DNA of 64,000 nucleotides from Istiophorus platypterus (Eukaryota; Chordata; Actinopteri; Istiophoriformes; Istiophoridae), in assembly GCA_016859345.1 (NCBI GenBank), contig CM029121.1, forward strand, positions 9,872,411 through 9,936,410, written 5' to 3'. Below the pieces are notes generated by a model. It saw nothing but the letters and a program-made list of their open reading frames with translations, ran no database searches and was not told where the DNA came from. This document shows positions 52,348 through 63,789 of this stretch, one piece after another; the stretch's first letter is position 1; each line of letters begins with the position of its first letter. A program made the translations under genes and the position numbers.

Positions 52348-52999
52348 TCAATAACAACAATTTTAGCAAATGGGACAGCCTGCATCATCTTTGTTACATG
52401 TCATAAATAATTCTAACAACATTTCTTAAAAATATAGGGAGGAGGGTGAGGAGAGGAGAGGTTGCTTGAGCCTCATGGGAACAAAGGAAATCTTACTAAT
52501 CTGATCTTACTGTAGCTGCAGCAGCATAAGGTCAAAGGCCAGAGATCGCCAGAGAGAAAAGCTAAACAAGGGTCAAAGGAAAAATAAACACATTTTACAT
52601 TATAAATAAATAACCATCTCGCACCAGGAGAGCAGAGTTTTCATTTCTTTCACCTCAGGATATGAAGATCCTCTTATTTACCTTTCTGTTTTGTTATGCT
52701 GTTGTTAATAAAAGCTTTGGAAAATAAGAAATAAGAAAGAAAAAAAAAGCGAGGGAGCTTTACTGACATGCATTGTGCTGATGTACCAGCAGCTGTGTAC
52801 CCTGTGCCGGGCTTGGCTCACTGAAAGATCCCCTGAGAATGAACAAAAGGGTGTGTGTAGGGCCTATGCTTTACATGTATGGATATAAGTGTAAGTGCAT
52901 ACAGTATGAGTGTGTGTTTGTGTGTGTTGGTTGGTTTGAGCTTTGGTGGGACGCGCTGCAATGATGACGATGAACTGGTGCTGGCTCGGAGAGGACACT

Positions 53000-54754
53000 C
53001 GGTGCAAGTCTTTAAATCTCAAACTCATGAGAGAGCGTGTGTCTGTTTGCATATAGTTATTGTTATGCAAGCCCTCATGAAGCTGGCAGAAAAAGTTTAA
53101 CTGTATATGAGTGAATGGAGAGTGTGTGGCTACTCCTTCTTCCTCTGCCCACAGCTGAAAAAACAAAAGAAAAAAACAAACGAAAAAAACAACAACAAAA
53201 AAAAAAACAAAAGTCTTCTAAATCAATGCTTGAGCCCTCAATTGTGGTGAATCCATGAACTCACACTGCAGACGAGCCAAAACAGAGAACCTGTCCTAAC
53301 AGATCTCACTAGCAGGATGTCTGTACCATCCTCCTAACACCAAAAAGAGGTCCTATGTTTGCACATTAAAACTCAACACTTGGCTCTCTGAGTATCATGT
53401 TGCCAGGGTGTGAATGGAAATCGAAATTATTCCTCAGAAAGCAGAAAGTGCATTTTTAAAGTCATACACCACTCTCCCCAAAGAAGAAACAGCACATTTT
53501 GCTTGCTTGAATTTTTTGAATGTGTCTATTTGTATGAGTGTGTGTTTATAAATACCATACAGCAAATAATAATTATAATAATTCAACAAAAGAGAAAAAA
53601 AGAAATAAATCCACAAAACATTATATTATTTCTCATTACCAGAATGAACCAGTACAATAAATTAAAACTATAACTGAACAAAAAAAGTCCATTAGAAGTC
53701 CATTAAAATTGCTATATATATTCATATTGTATATATAGTATTTGTCTTGTCTGTAGTCAGCCTTTCAGGTGCATGCTCAGCTCAGTGGTGACCATAGTTG
53801 GTGACTAGGAGCAGTGGGAGGGAGCTTGGGGGGGGTCTATAAAGGATCTGAAGGGCCGTTAAAGCGAACCCTCATCCTCATCATCCTGAAATTCTCAGTC
53901 CCATCACACTGTTAATACTGGAAACAAGGGAGCCAAAGTCAGGAAAGACACACTGTGCTTCTTTCTTTTGGGGAGGGGGGGGGGCACTGCCCATTGCTAA
54001 GAGTCTTTCGCTCAAAGTTTTTTTCATCAACAAAATGCTGAGGATCTTTCATTGTTTGGATGATGCAGTACCGCCTTTAGATTTAGTCCTTGGGGTCCTT
54101 CTGCCTTGTGCTGTGAGTGATGTGGGGAGACAGTGCCGGTAAGAAGTCAGTTGTTGTCGTCGATGTTGTAATGTAGAGTCTGTAGCAGGCAGAGCTGCTA
54201 GGAAGGGGGGTGGGGACGCTGCCGTGCGAGGTTCTGACACTGGGGCGAAGCTCTGGGAGGAAACACATACACTACATATGACCACAGGCAAGCGGTTCGT
54301 GTCCAAACTCTGTCAGAACAGGGGTATTCTATATAATAGGGATGCAACGTTCACTTGCCCTGGGTCCTTCCTTTTCATCTGTGACAGAGCTCAGAAACAT
54401 TGAGAGTTTCAGTACCTAGTCAAGTCACCCCCCTGTACACCCCCCCTCGCCCAGACTTTTCTTCAGATCCGTATGAGAGTTCAGGATGGTTAGGGTCTCC
54501 TAAGCACCACATCTCAAGTGCTCGCCAGGTGCTCTGTCCAGGTGCGAACTCTAGTTCGCTTGCTACCCTTTTCACATTAACTCTCTGCTTTTGGGTCTAT
54601 TTGTCCTTCTCTCATTGGAGTTTTAACACTGTCTGTGAGGGGGGCACAACAAAAACCCTTTTTCTGCTCCTCCTCATATGTCCTCCTCTTGAACTCCCTC
54701 TAACCAGGTGCATTTTTGCCCCCAAGGGACAACTCTGATCACGTCCACTATCTG
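53000..54754 (-). other. dusp8: probable dusp8 3' untranslated region
   Basis: This sequence lies directly downstream of the dusp8 stop on the minus strand. It has no convincing ORF homology. It contains a G-run at about 53971-53985 and an AT-rich stretch near 53710-53745. I could not find a canonical AATAAA on the minus strand close to the stop. A TATAAA-type variant occurs near 53545-53550 (tttata on the plus strand), so the 3' end is uncertain and the boundary given is a guess. Confidence 0.4.
53158..53214. repeat. A-rich (CAAAA)n low-complexity tract
   Basis: A-rich simple sequence with regularly spaced C and G, possibly within the dusp8 3' UTR. Confidence 0.85.
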
Positions 54755-56006
54755 TCAGGATACCTCGATGATCTCCATGCTCCCAGAGAAGCTTGACTGC
54801 TTCCCGATCTTCCCCAGTTCTTCTCGGGACCGTGTCTCGGAGATGCCCTCCTCAAACTCCATCTGACAGCTACGCCGCTTGAACTGCTTCTCTGACGGAG
54901 GTCCGCTGTTGTTTGAGCTGTTGGACATGGACACTGTGGACGATGACGTGGAGTCCCGGTGGTCTCTCTGTGTCTGTGACGCCGAGGGCTTCTCCCTCTG
55001 GGATTTGTCTCGTAACCGCACACCTTCACTACACCCAAACGCCACATATGCTGAGCTGCTCCCAAACCTCACCGATGACTCCTCTCCTCCTCCGCCGCCA
55101 CCTCCTCCCAGCTCCATCTCTCTCTCACCACCTTCCTCTGCCCCAAAGTGCCAGGGGACATCTGTGGTGGGGGTGACAGGTGTGACGGGTGTGGTGGCCT
55201 GGACAGTGTCTCTGTGTTTGGTCCACATGGCCCCAGAACCCACCGTGGGCAGGGACGGCAGTGAGAGGAGCAGGGAGCCCTTCAGGTTCTCATCCAGGCT
55301 TGGGCTCTTGTGGTCCAGCGACAAGCTGAGAGACTGTGGAGGTTGGTGTGGTTGGGAGTGGATTGGTGAACTGCCGGAGCTTTGCTTGTGTTTTCTCCTG
55401 GGTCTGGATGAGGAAGTACTAGACCGATAGACTACTTCGCTTCCTCCGATCCCCAAACCTCCAATGCTGCCCCCGCTGCCTGGTGAGGGGAATGGCGATT
55501 CAGAGGAGCTGGGGCTGTCTAGAATGGGAGATTGGGAGCAGACACCATTGGAGATGCCTGTTCCTGGGCTGTCAAGCTTGCACAGCTTGGGGACGTCTTC
55601 AGAGTGTGTGGGTGCCAGGCTGGGGCAGTGGGGACTGTTGGGTGAGTAGACAGACTTAATGTCCAGGGAGAAGGAGCGTTTGAGCCGGTTTGTGTCCATT
55701 ATCCTCTCCGCGGAGAGGTGCAGGCCATTGAAGCCCTGCTGGAGGGAGGTGGGTGACGGTAGCTTGGGTTCTGGTGGGATGTGTGGCTCTGCCACAGATG
55801 AGTCATAGCTGCTGTTGTGACCATTCTTCTCAAAACCTGTGGTGACTCCATTAACCTCTGAGCTTTGCTTAGTGTTGTTTTCAGATATCTTGTCATCAGA
55901 AGTTGAAGTTAAAGCTTGGAGTAATCGCAGGCCCTTCTCAAACTCTAGCAGCTGACCTAGGAAGTTGAAGTTGGGAGATATGGACGGTCTTCGGTCCTTA
56001 ACAAAC
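54755..56006 (-). CDS. dusp8: dusp8 terminal coding exon: end of catalytic domain and long low-complexity tail
   Basis: The exon starts after ctcctgacag and contributes 416 residues plus TGA at 54757-54755. It opens with FVKDRRPSISPNFNFLGQLL, the end of the phosphatase domain. The tail that follows is rich in Ser, Pro and Gly and is probably disordered. It contains GLHLSAERIMDTNRLKRSFS, the basic patch SRPRRKHKQ, the short internal repeat TPVTPVTPTTD, a run of nine Gly, a Ser/Asn-rich block, and the conserved end starting KQFKRRSCQMEFEEG. Both the SFSLDIKS block and the C-terminal block are conserved in DUSP8/DUSP16, whereas the sequence between them looks lineage-variable. Confidence 0.96.
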
Positions 56007-57309
56007 CTGTCAGGAGGAGAAAAGTTGGAAAATATTAGTCATAGTAACACATTCTTAGGTAACTCGTGTAAATATTATGTGTGAATTAATGAGAAGTACT
56101 GCAGAACCTTTTAAGGGCAGAATTACCCTTGATGAACTAGGGATAGAGTGTTAACTTTTTACTCATGCACAATATATAATCCTGTGCCTGTGTAGTTCAG
56201 ACAAGGCAATTCAAAGCCTATTGTATCGGCTCTGTTCCTTAGCGGCCAATAACAATTTCATTTCTCATGACTGGGGGGTGGGGGCTGAGAGAATCGTCTA
56301 GCGTTTCCTTAAACAGTGAGTTGCCTTTTTACAACGACTGACACCTTAGCTCAGCTGGTGGTGGACAGGCGGAGCAAGCGTACCTGTAGGCATCATCTGA
56401 TGACAAGCCCATTGTTTTCATGATGTATGCAATGGCGATGGTTGCTGAACGAGAGATTCCAGCCAGGCAATGCACAATGACTCTGCAGTTTGACACCTTG
56501 GCTTTGTCTGTTGTGAGGGGGGGAGTAAACAGATAAGAATACATGCAACTATACACAAATGTGCACAACACTGCAGATCTCTGAACCAGCATCTATTGAA
56601 AGCAAACTTATAGTTCCTGGAAGAGTGCATGGGGTCATCTCTACAAATGTGTAAAACCTAATGCTATTGTTGCTTAAGCTGCATGTGAATATGTCTTAAC
56701 CGTGACAATGTGCGGATATGTTGTATCGAATATCATGGCATTCTTTAACACATAACTTGAGATGAATTTACTTCCCTCTAAAGATACTCCCTTCAGTGGC
56801 TATTGTGCTTTGTACTGCTAATCTTTGCCAACACATTATTTCTTTTTTATTATCTTTTTACTCTTCTTACCTATGAATTCATTAGTTTTATCCAGCCAGG
56901 GAAGCAGTTTCTCACAGTAGTTGTCATTTACTGGGATGCGCATGAAGTGGCTCTCACTGATGAAGTCTGGCTTGGGGCAGGTGTTGCTGGCATTCAGCAC
57001 ATAGGTGATACCATTCTGAGCCATCAGATCCTGCAGAGGTAGAGAAAAAGGGGGTTTAAGGTCAAGTTTTTTTGCCAGGGAACAGTAACAAGTAAGTTAT
57101 CATTCTGTGGATAAGAATGAAAAGATGCAAAATAAATTATACCTTGTTGAGGACGTCCTTCTGTGAGCCTAGGTAGAGGTGTGGCAGGATGCGAGTGGGC
57201 CCTACATTAGCCACAGGCAAGCAGGGCTGGGACAAGCTCATAGGTAGAGCAGTGGCAGGCTTCCCTTCACATAGGCCGGGGAAACAGGAGGAGAAAGCAG
57301 CAAAACCTC
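54755..57309 (-). CDS. dusp8: dusp8, dual-specificity MAP-kinase phosphatase, 3' four coding exons (5' exons outside window)
   Basis: Join (minus strand) 57309-57143, 57030-56871, 56507-56384 and 56006-54755. All junctions are GT-AG and the phases chain perfectly, giving about 567 residues to a TGA. The product should dephosphorylate the Thr and Tyr of activated JNK/p38 MAP kinases; that is family knowledge. Visible in the sequence are the end of the rhodanese/MAPK-binding region (GFAAFSSCFPGLCEGKPA), a catalytic domain from RILPHLYLGSQKDVL through SPNFNFLGQLLEFEK, the general-acid stretch IPVNDNYCEKLLPW, and the P-loop HCLAGISRSA with catalytic Cys and Arg. The tail carries LKRSFSLDIKS, KLCKLDSP and the terminal SSFSGSMEIIEVS. 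DUSP16 shares the LKRSFSLDIKS and EIIEVS segments, but CEKLLPWLDK, KTMGLSSDDAYR, KLCKLDSP and FEEG fit DUSP8 better. Fish carry dusp8a and dusp8b, and I cannot say which this is. The N-terminal coding exons (about 140 residues in human) were searched for by motif in 57310-64000 and not found. Confidence 0.95.
56384..56507 (-). CDS. dusp8: dusp8 internal exon: HC(X5)R catalytic loop
   Basis: The 124-bp exon has the acceptor cacaacag and the donor gtacgc. It encodes KAKVSNCRVIVHCLAGISRS followed by ATIAIAYIMKTMGLSSDDAYR. The nucleophilic Cys and phosphate-binding Arg are intact, so nothing indicates a dead phosphatase. The last two bases (AG) join G of the next exon to make the Arg codon of DAYR. 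Confidence 0.97.
56871..57030 (-). CDS. dusp8: dusp8 internal exon: catalytic domain core with general-acid loop
   Basis: The 160-bp exon is bounded by the acceptor ctctgcag and the donor gtaagaag. It starts on a codon boundary and reads DLMAQNGITYVLNASNTCPK, then PDFISESHFMRIPVNDNYCE, then KLLPWLDKTNEFI. The Asp in VNDNYCE is in the position of the conserved general acid of MAP-kinase phosphatases (family knowledge). The exon ends with one base of the next Asp codon. Confidence 0.96.
57143..57309 (-). CDS. dusp8: dusp8 internal exon: end of rhodanese region and start of catalytic domain
   Basis: The 167-bp exon starts after a pyrimidine-rich tract and cag at 57312-57310, and is followed by the donor gtataa. 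Its first two bases (GA) complete a Gly codon split with the missing upstream exon. It encodes GFAAFSSCFPGLCEG, then the linker LPMSLSQPCLPVANVGP, then TRILPHLYLGSQKDVLNK, the beginning of the dual-specificity phosphatase fold. It ends on a codon boundary. Confidence 0.95.
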
Positions 57310-57680
57310 CTGCAGAGAAAAAAGAAGGGGAGAGATGGGATTAAGTACACTAATGGTTTTTTACACAGCGGTCACACAACATACTGGGAACTCTGCAAAA
57401 ACTCCAATGAGCTCATCAAGACCACTTAAAAATAACAAAACAAAAAAAAAACCAAAACAAAACATTGCACTACCATTAGCACAGCAGATAGACACTCTAT
57501 AGACTTTCAGAGGCGACCCCGGGCCACAATGTCTGGGTCCTGCTTAGTGCAAAAGGAGGAAAAAAGAGGCTCTTTGAGCTTCTGTGTGAGAGTTAGGTTA
57601 AATGCTGGGCGGCCAGGAATTTGTGTGTCTGGCCCTTTAAGAGGCAGGCGGCTCCACTTTTGGCATACGTGTAGATGTGA

Positions 57681-57682
57681 GT

Positions 57683-57723
<41 letters not shown>
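57681..57723. repeat. (GT)n microsatellite
   Basis: About 42 bp, one GA interruption. Confidence 0.95.
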
Positions 57724-57724
<1 letters not shown>

Positions 57725-58041
57725 CTCTGTTTCCTGCATGAGCTCATGTCCTGTAGCAGTGCATTGCGTCAGGCTGGGGGAATGAGAGAGGCCACAGGTG
57801 CAGGGCCAGGACAGAGGCCCAGTAACATCCCCCTGACAACCGAACCATACACACACGCGCACATGCACACATGCACACATGTACATACATACACACACAC
57901 ACATGAAACTGCATATGTGTACGCACATACTAACAAGATGATACAATCCAAGAAGACACAATCTGATTACATGATTACATACTTTGGCAGTCAACATGTG
58001 CTCAATATTCACTCTCACTGTCTATTATTCTCCGTTCACCG

Positions 58042-58069
58042 AACACACACACACACACACACACACACA
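58042..58069. repeat. (CA)n microsatellite
   Basis: Pure CA of about 28 bp. Confidence 0.95.
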
Positions 58070-58276
58070 ATTTCATTACTCTGCAATACAACGGTTGTAT
58101 AACTACAAGGTAGGGGCCAGTGAGAGGAGTAGGGGGTGAAGAGTGGGTAATGACCCTTGCTAAGGAGTCTAGAGATGGAAGGGAGGTGCTTCAAGGAAAC
58201 ACTGAGCCCCAGAAAGGAGATTAGAACCTAATCTAGGTTCAGCCCTGCCTGACCCAATCTGTGACATAGGGTGCGC

Positions 58277-58278
<2 letters not shown>

Positions 58279-58338
<60 letters not shown>

Positions 58339-58348
58339 GCACACACAG
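58279..58348. repeat. (CA)n microsatellite
   Basis: About 70 bp of CA with CG interruptions at its right end. Confidence 0.95.
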
Positions 58349-59923
58349 TCACACACAGTCACAGAGTGAGAGTGAGTGAGACATGACATCACTGTTCTAA
58401 AGTAGCACACACAGCACAGTGCAGGCAGGACATTGCCTTTCGCTGTAACACACACCCAGCTGCCTTACTCATGTACCAATAGCTGGCCAACACATACACA
58501 GAGCACATAGTGTCAGCAGCTTGTGCTGTGTGCGAAACAGACCTTAGATCTCGGATAAATAATAAGAAGGTTGTGCAGCTTTGGTATTTGGAGCTATTTC
58601 ACAACACCACAGCTTCTGAGTTGGATGCATCCTCATGACCTAGTGCTATTCTGGGTGCACTGGCCCTTTAAGAGCAATGTGAAGACGGCTTGTCTGTTTC
58701 CAGCTATTAATGGCAACCAGCGGAGCAATGACATCAGTGCTCCACATGGGGGGGTGGAGTGAAGGGAACGATAGATGGGTAGATGCAGAGAGTGCAATCA
58801 TATAACTTACAAGATACAGGAAGGAAAGCTTAATGCAAAGGAGGAGAGGCTGAGGAATAGCTGCTGTGCTAGCACGACTCTTTGATCGAACCTTTTTGGT
58901 TTCTATGTTGTAGACGAAACATACATATGTAGTGCACAGTTTGACTTGAGCCTGTGCAGGCACGGTAAATCACCAACAGAGCCTCTTTCTAGTGATTCTT
59001 TGGGCGGCGCTACATTGTCACTGATTGATAAAACAGAGGGTGGAAGGGTAGTTCTTTGAAGGGTGTCAGCCTGGTTTCTCTGTTCCCGAGCTGCTGGGAT
59101 GGAAGCTGTGCACGCACACATGCACACACACATGCAAAGAAAATAAATGGTGCTACATATAGCCTCCGCCACAGGCATATACTGTATCTGTGTGAGGAAG
59201 TGGTATGTTCCTGGAAACAGTTAAATAAACAGGAAAAGCCTCTCGTCACACTTCAACCATTTCCCTTTCAATGCGAGGACATTGTTAGAGAGTTGTTAGA
59301 AGGACAGAAGACGGGAGGTTCCACGGCAGAGGTTTTGTTTGCATGCGAGTGTTTTCACACTGACGAGAAAGTGTGTTTGGGTGTATGAAGGGATGTAATC
59401 TTTCATGTGTTTGTGTGAATGAACACATGAATGAAAATACTATTCTAAATATATTCTTGCCCTTAACCCTTGTGTGCGTGTGGATTATCAATTACAGAGA
59501 TAATAACTGTAACTGACGTCATCTTGCGTTAATTTATAGTAAAATGGCAGGAAGACTGGCGAGCCAGTGTGGGACCGGGAGAGTGAGTAGGGGGTTATGG
59601 GCGGGAGACTATAGTCAGAGATAAGAGAGCAGGACTGAGTGTGCCTGTCTGGTTTTTTAAGGGCTATTACATTACAGTGACATTACGTCAACACAATTAC
59701 AAACACCCTCTTTGTAGTCAAAGCTTTACATGGCCAACACTAATGGATGTTAGTCACACAGAAGATACCATGTTATCGCCACCTCGTCACCTGACCCCAG
59801 TCTACTTTAGGTTGTCAGGATGACAAGGAAGGGCAACGATGTTGATGACAGTCGGCTCATCGTGCCCCTGAGTGTTGTCGAGATGGAATAAAACACACAC
59901 ACTGAGCGTCCAAAGGGCACATG

Positions 59924-59976
59924 ACACACACACACATACGCGCACACACACACACACACAAAACACACACACACAA
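59924..59976. repeat. (CA)n microsatellite, interrupted
   Basis: CA tract with tacgcg and aaa interruptions. Confidence 0.9.
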
Positions 59977-61156
59977 ACGGAGAGTACCAAAAAACCCAGA
60001 GACATGGCCTCACATTCTCCAAAAGAAAACGATGACACATCCGTCCATTCCAATCTAAGCACACAAAGCGCACACATAAACACACTGTACATTCACACTG
60101 AGGTCACTGAAAATACCCTGTGACACACACCAGCCCAGCTGTCCACAAAGATGACATCAGAAAGTCAACTTGGAGAGATGAGTTCACCTTCAGTGCAGCA
60201 TGATAATCACCAGAGACTAACACTTGGCTACATTAAACTCAAGATATAAATTAACTACTGGGAAAAAGTAGCTTCACAGCAACAAGAAACACAAAGCTAA
60301 ATCCTACACTACAGTTCAACTTGGAGATGAACTTTCTGCAGAAACAAAGGCTCCTGTGAGGAAAACTGTCACGCTGAACTCATGATCTTGTGCCACACAG
60401 AAATATTTTTTCAAATGTCTATTTTTTGTTCAACTGAATCACCTTTTGCTCTTCACTACGTCATGTATCTTTAGTTTCTGGAAAATATACTTGGACAGGA
60501 TGTGACTAACCCAGTTCCGAGCACATGCTCTTAAAAAAAAATAAAAAATAAAAAGAGAGTCCGGTTAGAAAGAAGTGGGAAAGAGGGCACTGTGTCGGCA
60601 GCAGCAATGCTAGCCAGTGGTGACTTCCTTTTTCCGTTTTCCTCTGCCCAATTCATCACTTATGCAACCGATTATTTTCCTCTCTCGCCCTGTCAGAGCC
60701 AAGCACTCAGGTCTCCTTTGTTTGCTGGCGGGCCAGCGGTGGTCTCTCTCCTCATCAGTCATTTCTTTCAACTAACCTAATATTCACATTTCAGTTCAGT
60801 TTGAAGATTCGGGTAATTATCCAACTGACATGAAAGCAGTGTGTTTAGAAGATGTTCGGATCAAATTAAGGGTTTTTGGAGCTGTGCTGCTGGTTGAATG
60901 GAAAGTGGAATCCTGGAGATATTGACCAGACGGACAGAGACGCACAACACCTGCCTGGCTGTTATGGTTAATGTGAGCTCTGCTGTTACATCACTGCTGT
61001 TGGTACAAATGACTGCCTCATCAATACAAGCTCACCCCCTCCCTCCTGTCTCTGTGCTTGTGCGTTTCGGTCTCTGTGTAGCTTTCTGTTGCCCTCTTTA
61101 ACTCGTCTGTTCATGAAGAGGGAACACACATACGCATACAAGGCAGGCATGTACAT

Positions 61157-61158
<2 letters not shown>

Positions 61159-61232
<74 letters not shown>
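61159..61232. repeat. (CA)n microsatellite
   Basis: Pure CA of about 74 bp, the longest uninterrupted CA tract on the right side of the window. Confidence 0.95.
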
Positions 61233-61234
<2 letters not shown>

Positions 61235-62983
61235 CTCTACAGCCTGGGGGCATTGATCTGCCTGAATGCCCACCCCCGCACCCCTCCATCCCTCCCTCCT
61301 CTGTAGTTCATATCAGGGGAGACATGACGCCATCCCCTGTACCCCTCCAGCTGTCCCCTCCACTATGAGGGGACATTAGCATCTCAATGTGAACCCCCCC
61401 ACCCCACCCCACAGCAACATGACATCATTGCACACATGCCCCACTCAGCTCCACAAAGGCTGTGCTGCATCCTGGAGAAGTGATGGGAGTGTGCCTGTTT
61501 TAGGGGGTAGAGTGGGCAACGTCTGTCAGAAATGTGGAGATTGACAGGCCAGAGATAAGCTAGTTGGATGAGGTCATCGCTTTTCAAGCAGATTGATGAC
61601 GAGCGGGAACAACTGTATGATTAACATGTCATCCTGGCTGATGGTTAAACTGTTTATTGTTCCTCTATCTCCCTGGTCAGATAATGGGAATGTTTCACTT
61701 TGATCATTTGCTGTTTCAGCAGTACCATGTTATTGCAAAATAGGACTATAAACTCTACTGTAATTCAGCCTGCATTAACATATACAAATTAAAATAACCT
61801 GTGACGAACATCATTCGTTTTTTTACTAGCTTCCTCTGAGCTGGTGAGTTTAATACTTCAAACAGTAAAACCTGGCTGCTTAGAGATTACCTGTACACAC
61901 ACAAACAAACACACACAATGGTGTAAAGAGTGGCAGGTGTGAAGAGCTGCTATGCTAACTGCTTTGAACCGGCGCTCTGATATGCCCTGATAGTCATGTA
62001 GCTTCAAAATTTTCATACAAACTTTACACTTGTGTTCTTAAACATTTATTACCCTAAGGATTGAACTATAAAACCAGCAAATTAAAAATTTAAAGAATCA
62101 ATGGCTAAGTTGATATTTTGTGTAATATAAGGGTAAGTGTGTTGGTGCATACAAAGGATTTTTCTACAGCCCCAGTGCTTTGCATTGCCTCATCGCTCTG
62201 TGTGAGAAGGTGTTACATTAAGCACCTGCAGTGCACACTGCACACATATTGATAACATAATCTCCACAAGACACCATTCTGCAGAGCGAGGGAGCAGGGG
62301 AGAGAGAGAAAAGCCAAGAGCCGAGGAGAAGAGAGGGAAAGAGAAAGAGCCTTTGTGATACTTTTACATCTCAATGACCACAGGCTGAGAGAGCATGAAC
62401 ACTATGTCATACCATGGGTCATGGCTCTCATTCTCCCCCCGCGAGCCCTTTTTCTCTCCTCTCTTTCCTCTTCATCGCTTCTCATCTTCATGATGTCATC
62501 CTCTTAATCCCCCTTCTTCCTATTCTCTCTCTAAACACATTAACCATGCAAACAAAAAAGGTGGGAAAACAACTCTGGGTTTTAACTGAGTTGTTCTGAT
62601 GTATTCTTTTAGCGTTTCCTGGCAGCAAATCTCACTAGTGATCCAGTGTATGTCCTTAAAATTCACTTCACATCTATCTTTCATTTGCAGAATGTCTGGA
62701 CTGGAATACCTCAATACCTGAGAGCCCACTGTGCCTTTGCACTCATCTGCAGTGCACAAACTGTTACCAGGGGTTTTCCCCTTGTTCACACCTTTTGTAC
62801 GTGTATTCAACAATGGTGAATTTTACAGCCAAATCCCCAGCAAGCACACTCTCATGGGTTTACATCCGGAAAATCTTTCCATCTTCACTCTGCATTATAA
62901 TTCTGTAACCTCTGTTCACAACGGCCTACATCATCAGGATGTTACTCTCCAGAAAGGAATGCTCTCATACTCTCATTAACTTG

Positions 62984-62985
<2 letters not shown>

Positions 62986-63027
<42 letters not shown>
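62986..63027. repeat. (CA)n microsatellite
   Basis: Pure CA of about 42 bp. A second short CA/CG tract follows at 63218-63263. Confidence 0.95.
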
Positions 63028-63028
<1 letters not shown>

Positions 63029-63789
63029 TCACACACATCAATTTTCCTTTTCTCTGTCCAGGTGGATACACACCTCTTAACTCTCTCCCCTCCTTCATTC
63101 GGCGGACCCTGATCTTCAGCCTCATGTCTGTTTCCTTCAGGTCCGGCCAAAAACAGTCCTCCGCTGGGGCAATCACCACATCCAGAGGCATCCCCCAGAA
63201 TACACTTTTGACTCACGCACACGCGCGCGCGCACACACACACACCACGCACACAAACACACACAGATGGAAATGTTCTGGGGCTCCTTCCTTTAGGGATG
63301 GAGCGATCAAATCACTCCCTCACTGCACAAAAAATGCCAGAAAAAATAAACATTTAAACAGAAGTTCTCCTTAAAGGGCTGACGGAGGTGAGCCCACAGT
63401 CTGAGTGTAAAAATCCCAAGCTGACAAAACTCCTGCTGGTGCCCAAGTCCACTCTGATCACATCAGCTGCTCAAGTGTCCAGGCAGTGACCCTCAGAGAA
63501 TTGACTCAGTATGAGAAAAAAACTAGTCCAAAATGACTCTGGACACTGTCCTCAAGTCCACCTATGGCCAGTATCCCATGCAATCACCACAAAAATTCCT
63601 GAAATGCTCCTGTGTCAATATTTAGCAGTTCTGTGGTTTTGTGAAGAATGGCCGTCACAGAGGGCAAGGGAGGAAAAACAAAAATGAGTAGCCTGTGCTG
63701 CCTGTATGCAAAAGCCAACTGTAATCTCCCTGCAGCTGGTTTACAGAGCGTCTGTGTCTCTCTGAGCTCGCTCTCTGTCTCTGAGTCCA

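Larger units (their letters stand above)
39851..52999. other. intergenic interval between the mob2 promoter and the dusp8 3' end
   Basis: No supported gene. It contains a hAT-like MITE, a perfect 29-bp hairpin, a fragment of a teleost repeat, a diverged tandem duplication and the densest microsatellite cluster of the window (44.1-50.9 kb). ORFs of up to 219 codons within 47489-48152 are translated CA repeats. Short tracts not listed individually include (GT)n at 44937-44958 and (CA)n at 49306-49322 and 50201-50232. Confidence 0.6.

Noticed and set aside
54049..54306. 85-codon minus ORF in the dusp8 3' UTR
   Set aside because: It lies downstream of a confirmed stop codon, has no homology, and is probably UTR sequence.
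54879..55430. 183-codon plus-strand ORF opposite the dusp8 last exon
   Set aside because: It is an antisense shadow of the GC-rich dusp8 tail; the sense frame matches DUSP8 throughout.
57994..58024. Minus-strand IIDSESEY, reminiscent of the DUSP8 N-terminal VIDSRSFVEY
   Set aside because: A stop codon follows immediately, and the preceding sequence is CA repeat with no further similarity.
58855..58905. Minus-strand FDQRVVLAQQLFLSLSSFAL, vaguely like the missing dusp8 VVVYDQ exon
   Set aside because: Alignment requires gaps, flanking residues do not match, and no donor fits the phase needed before GFAAFSS.
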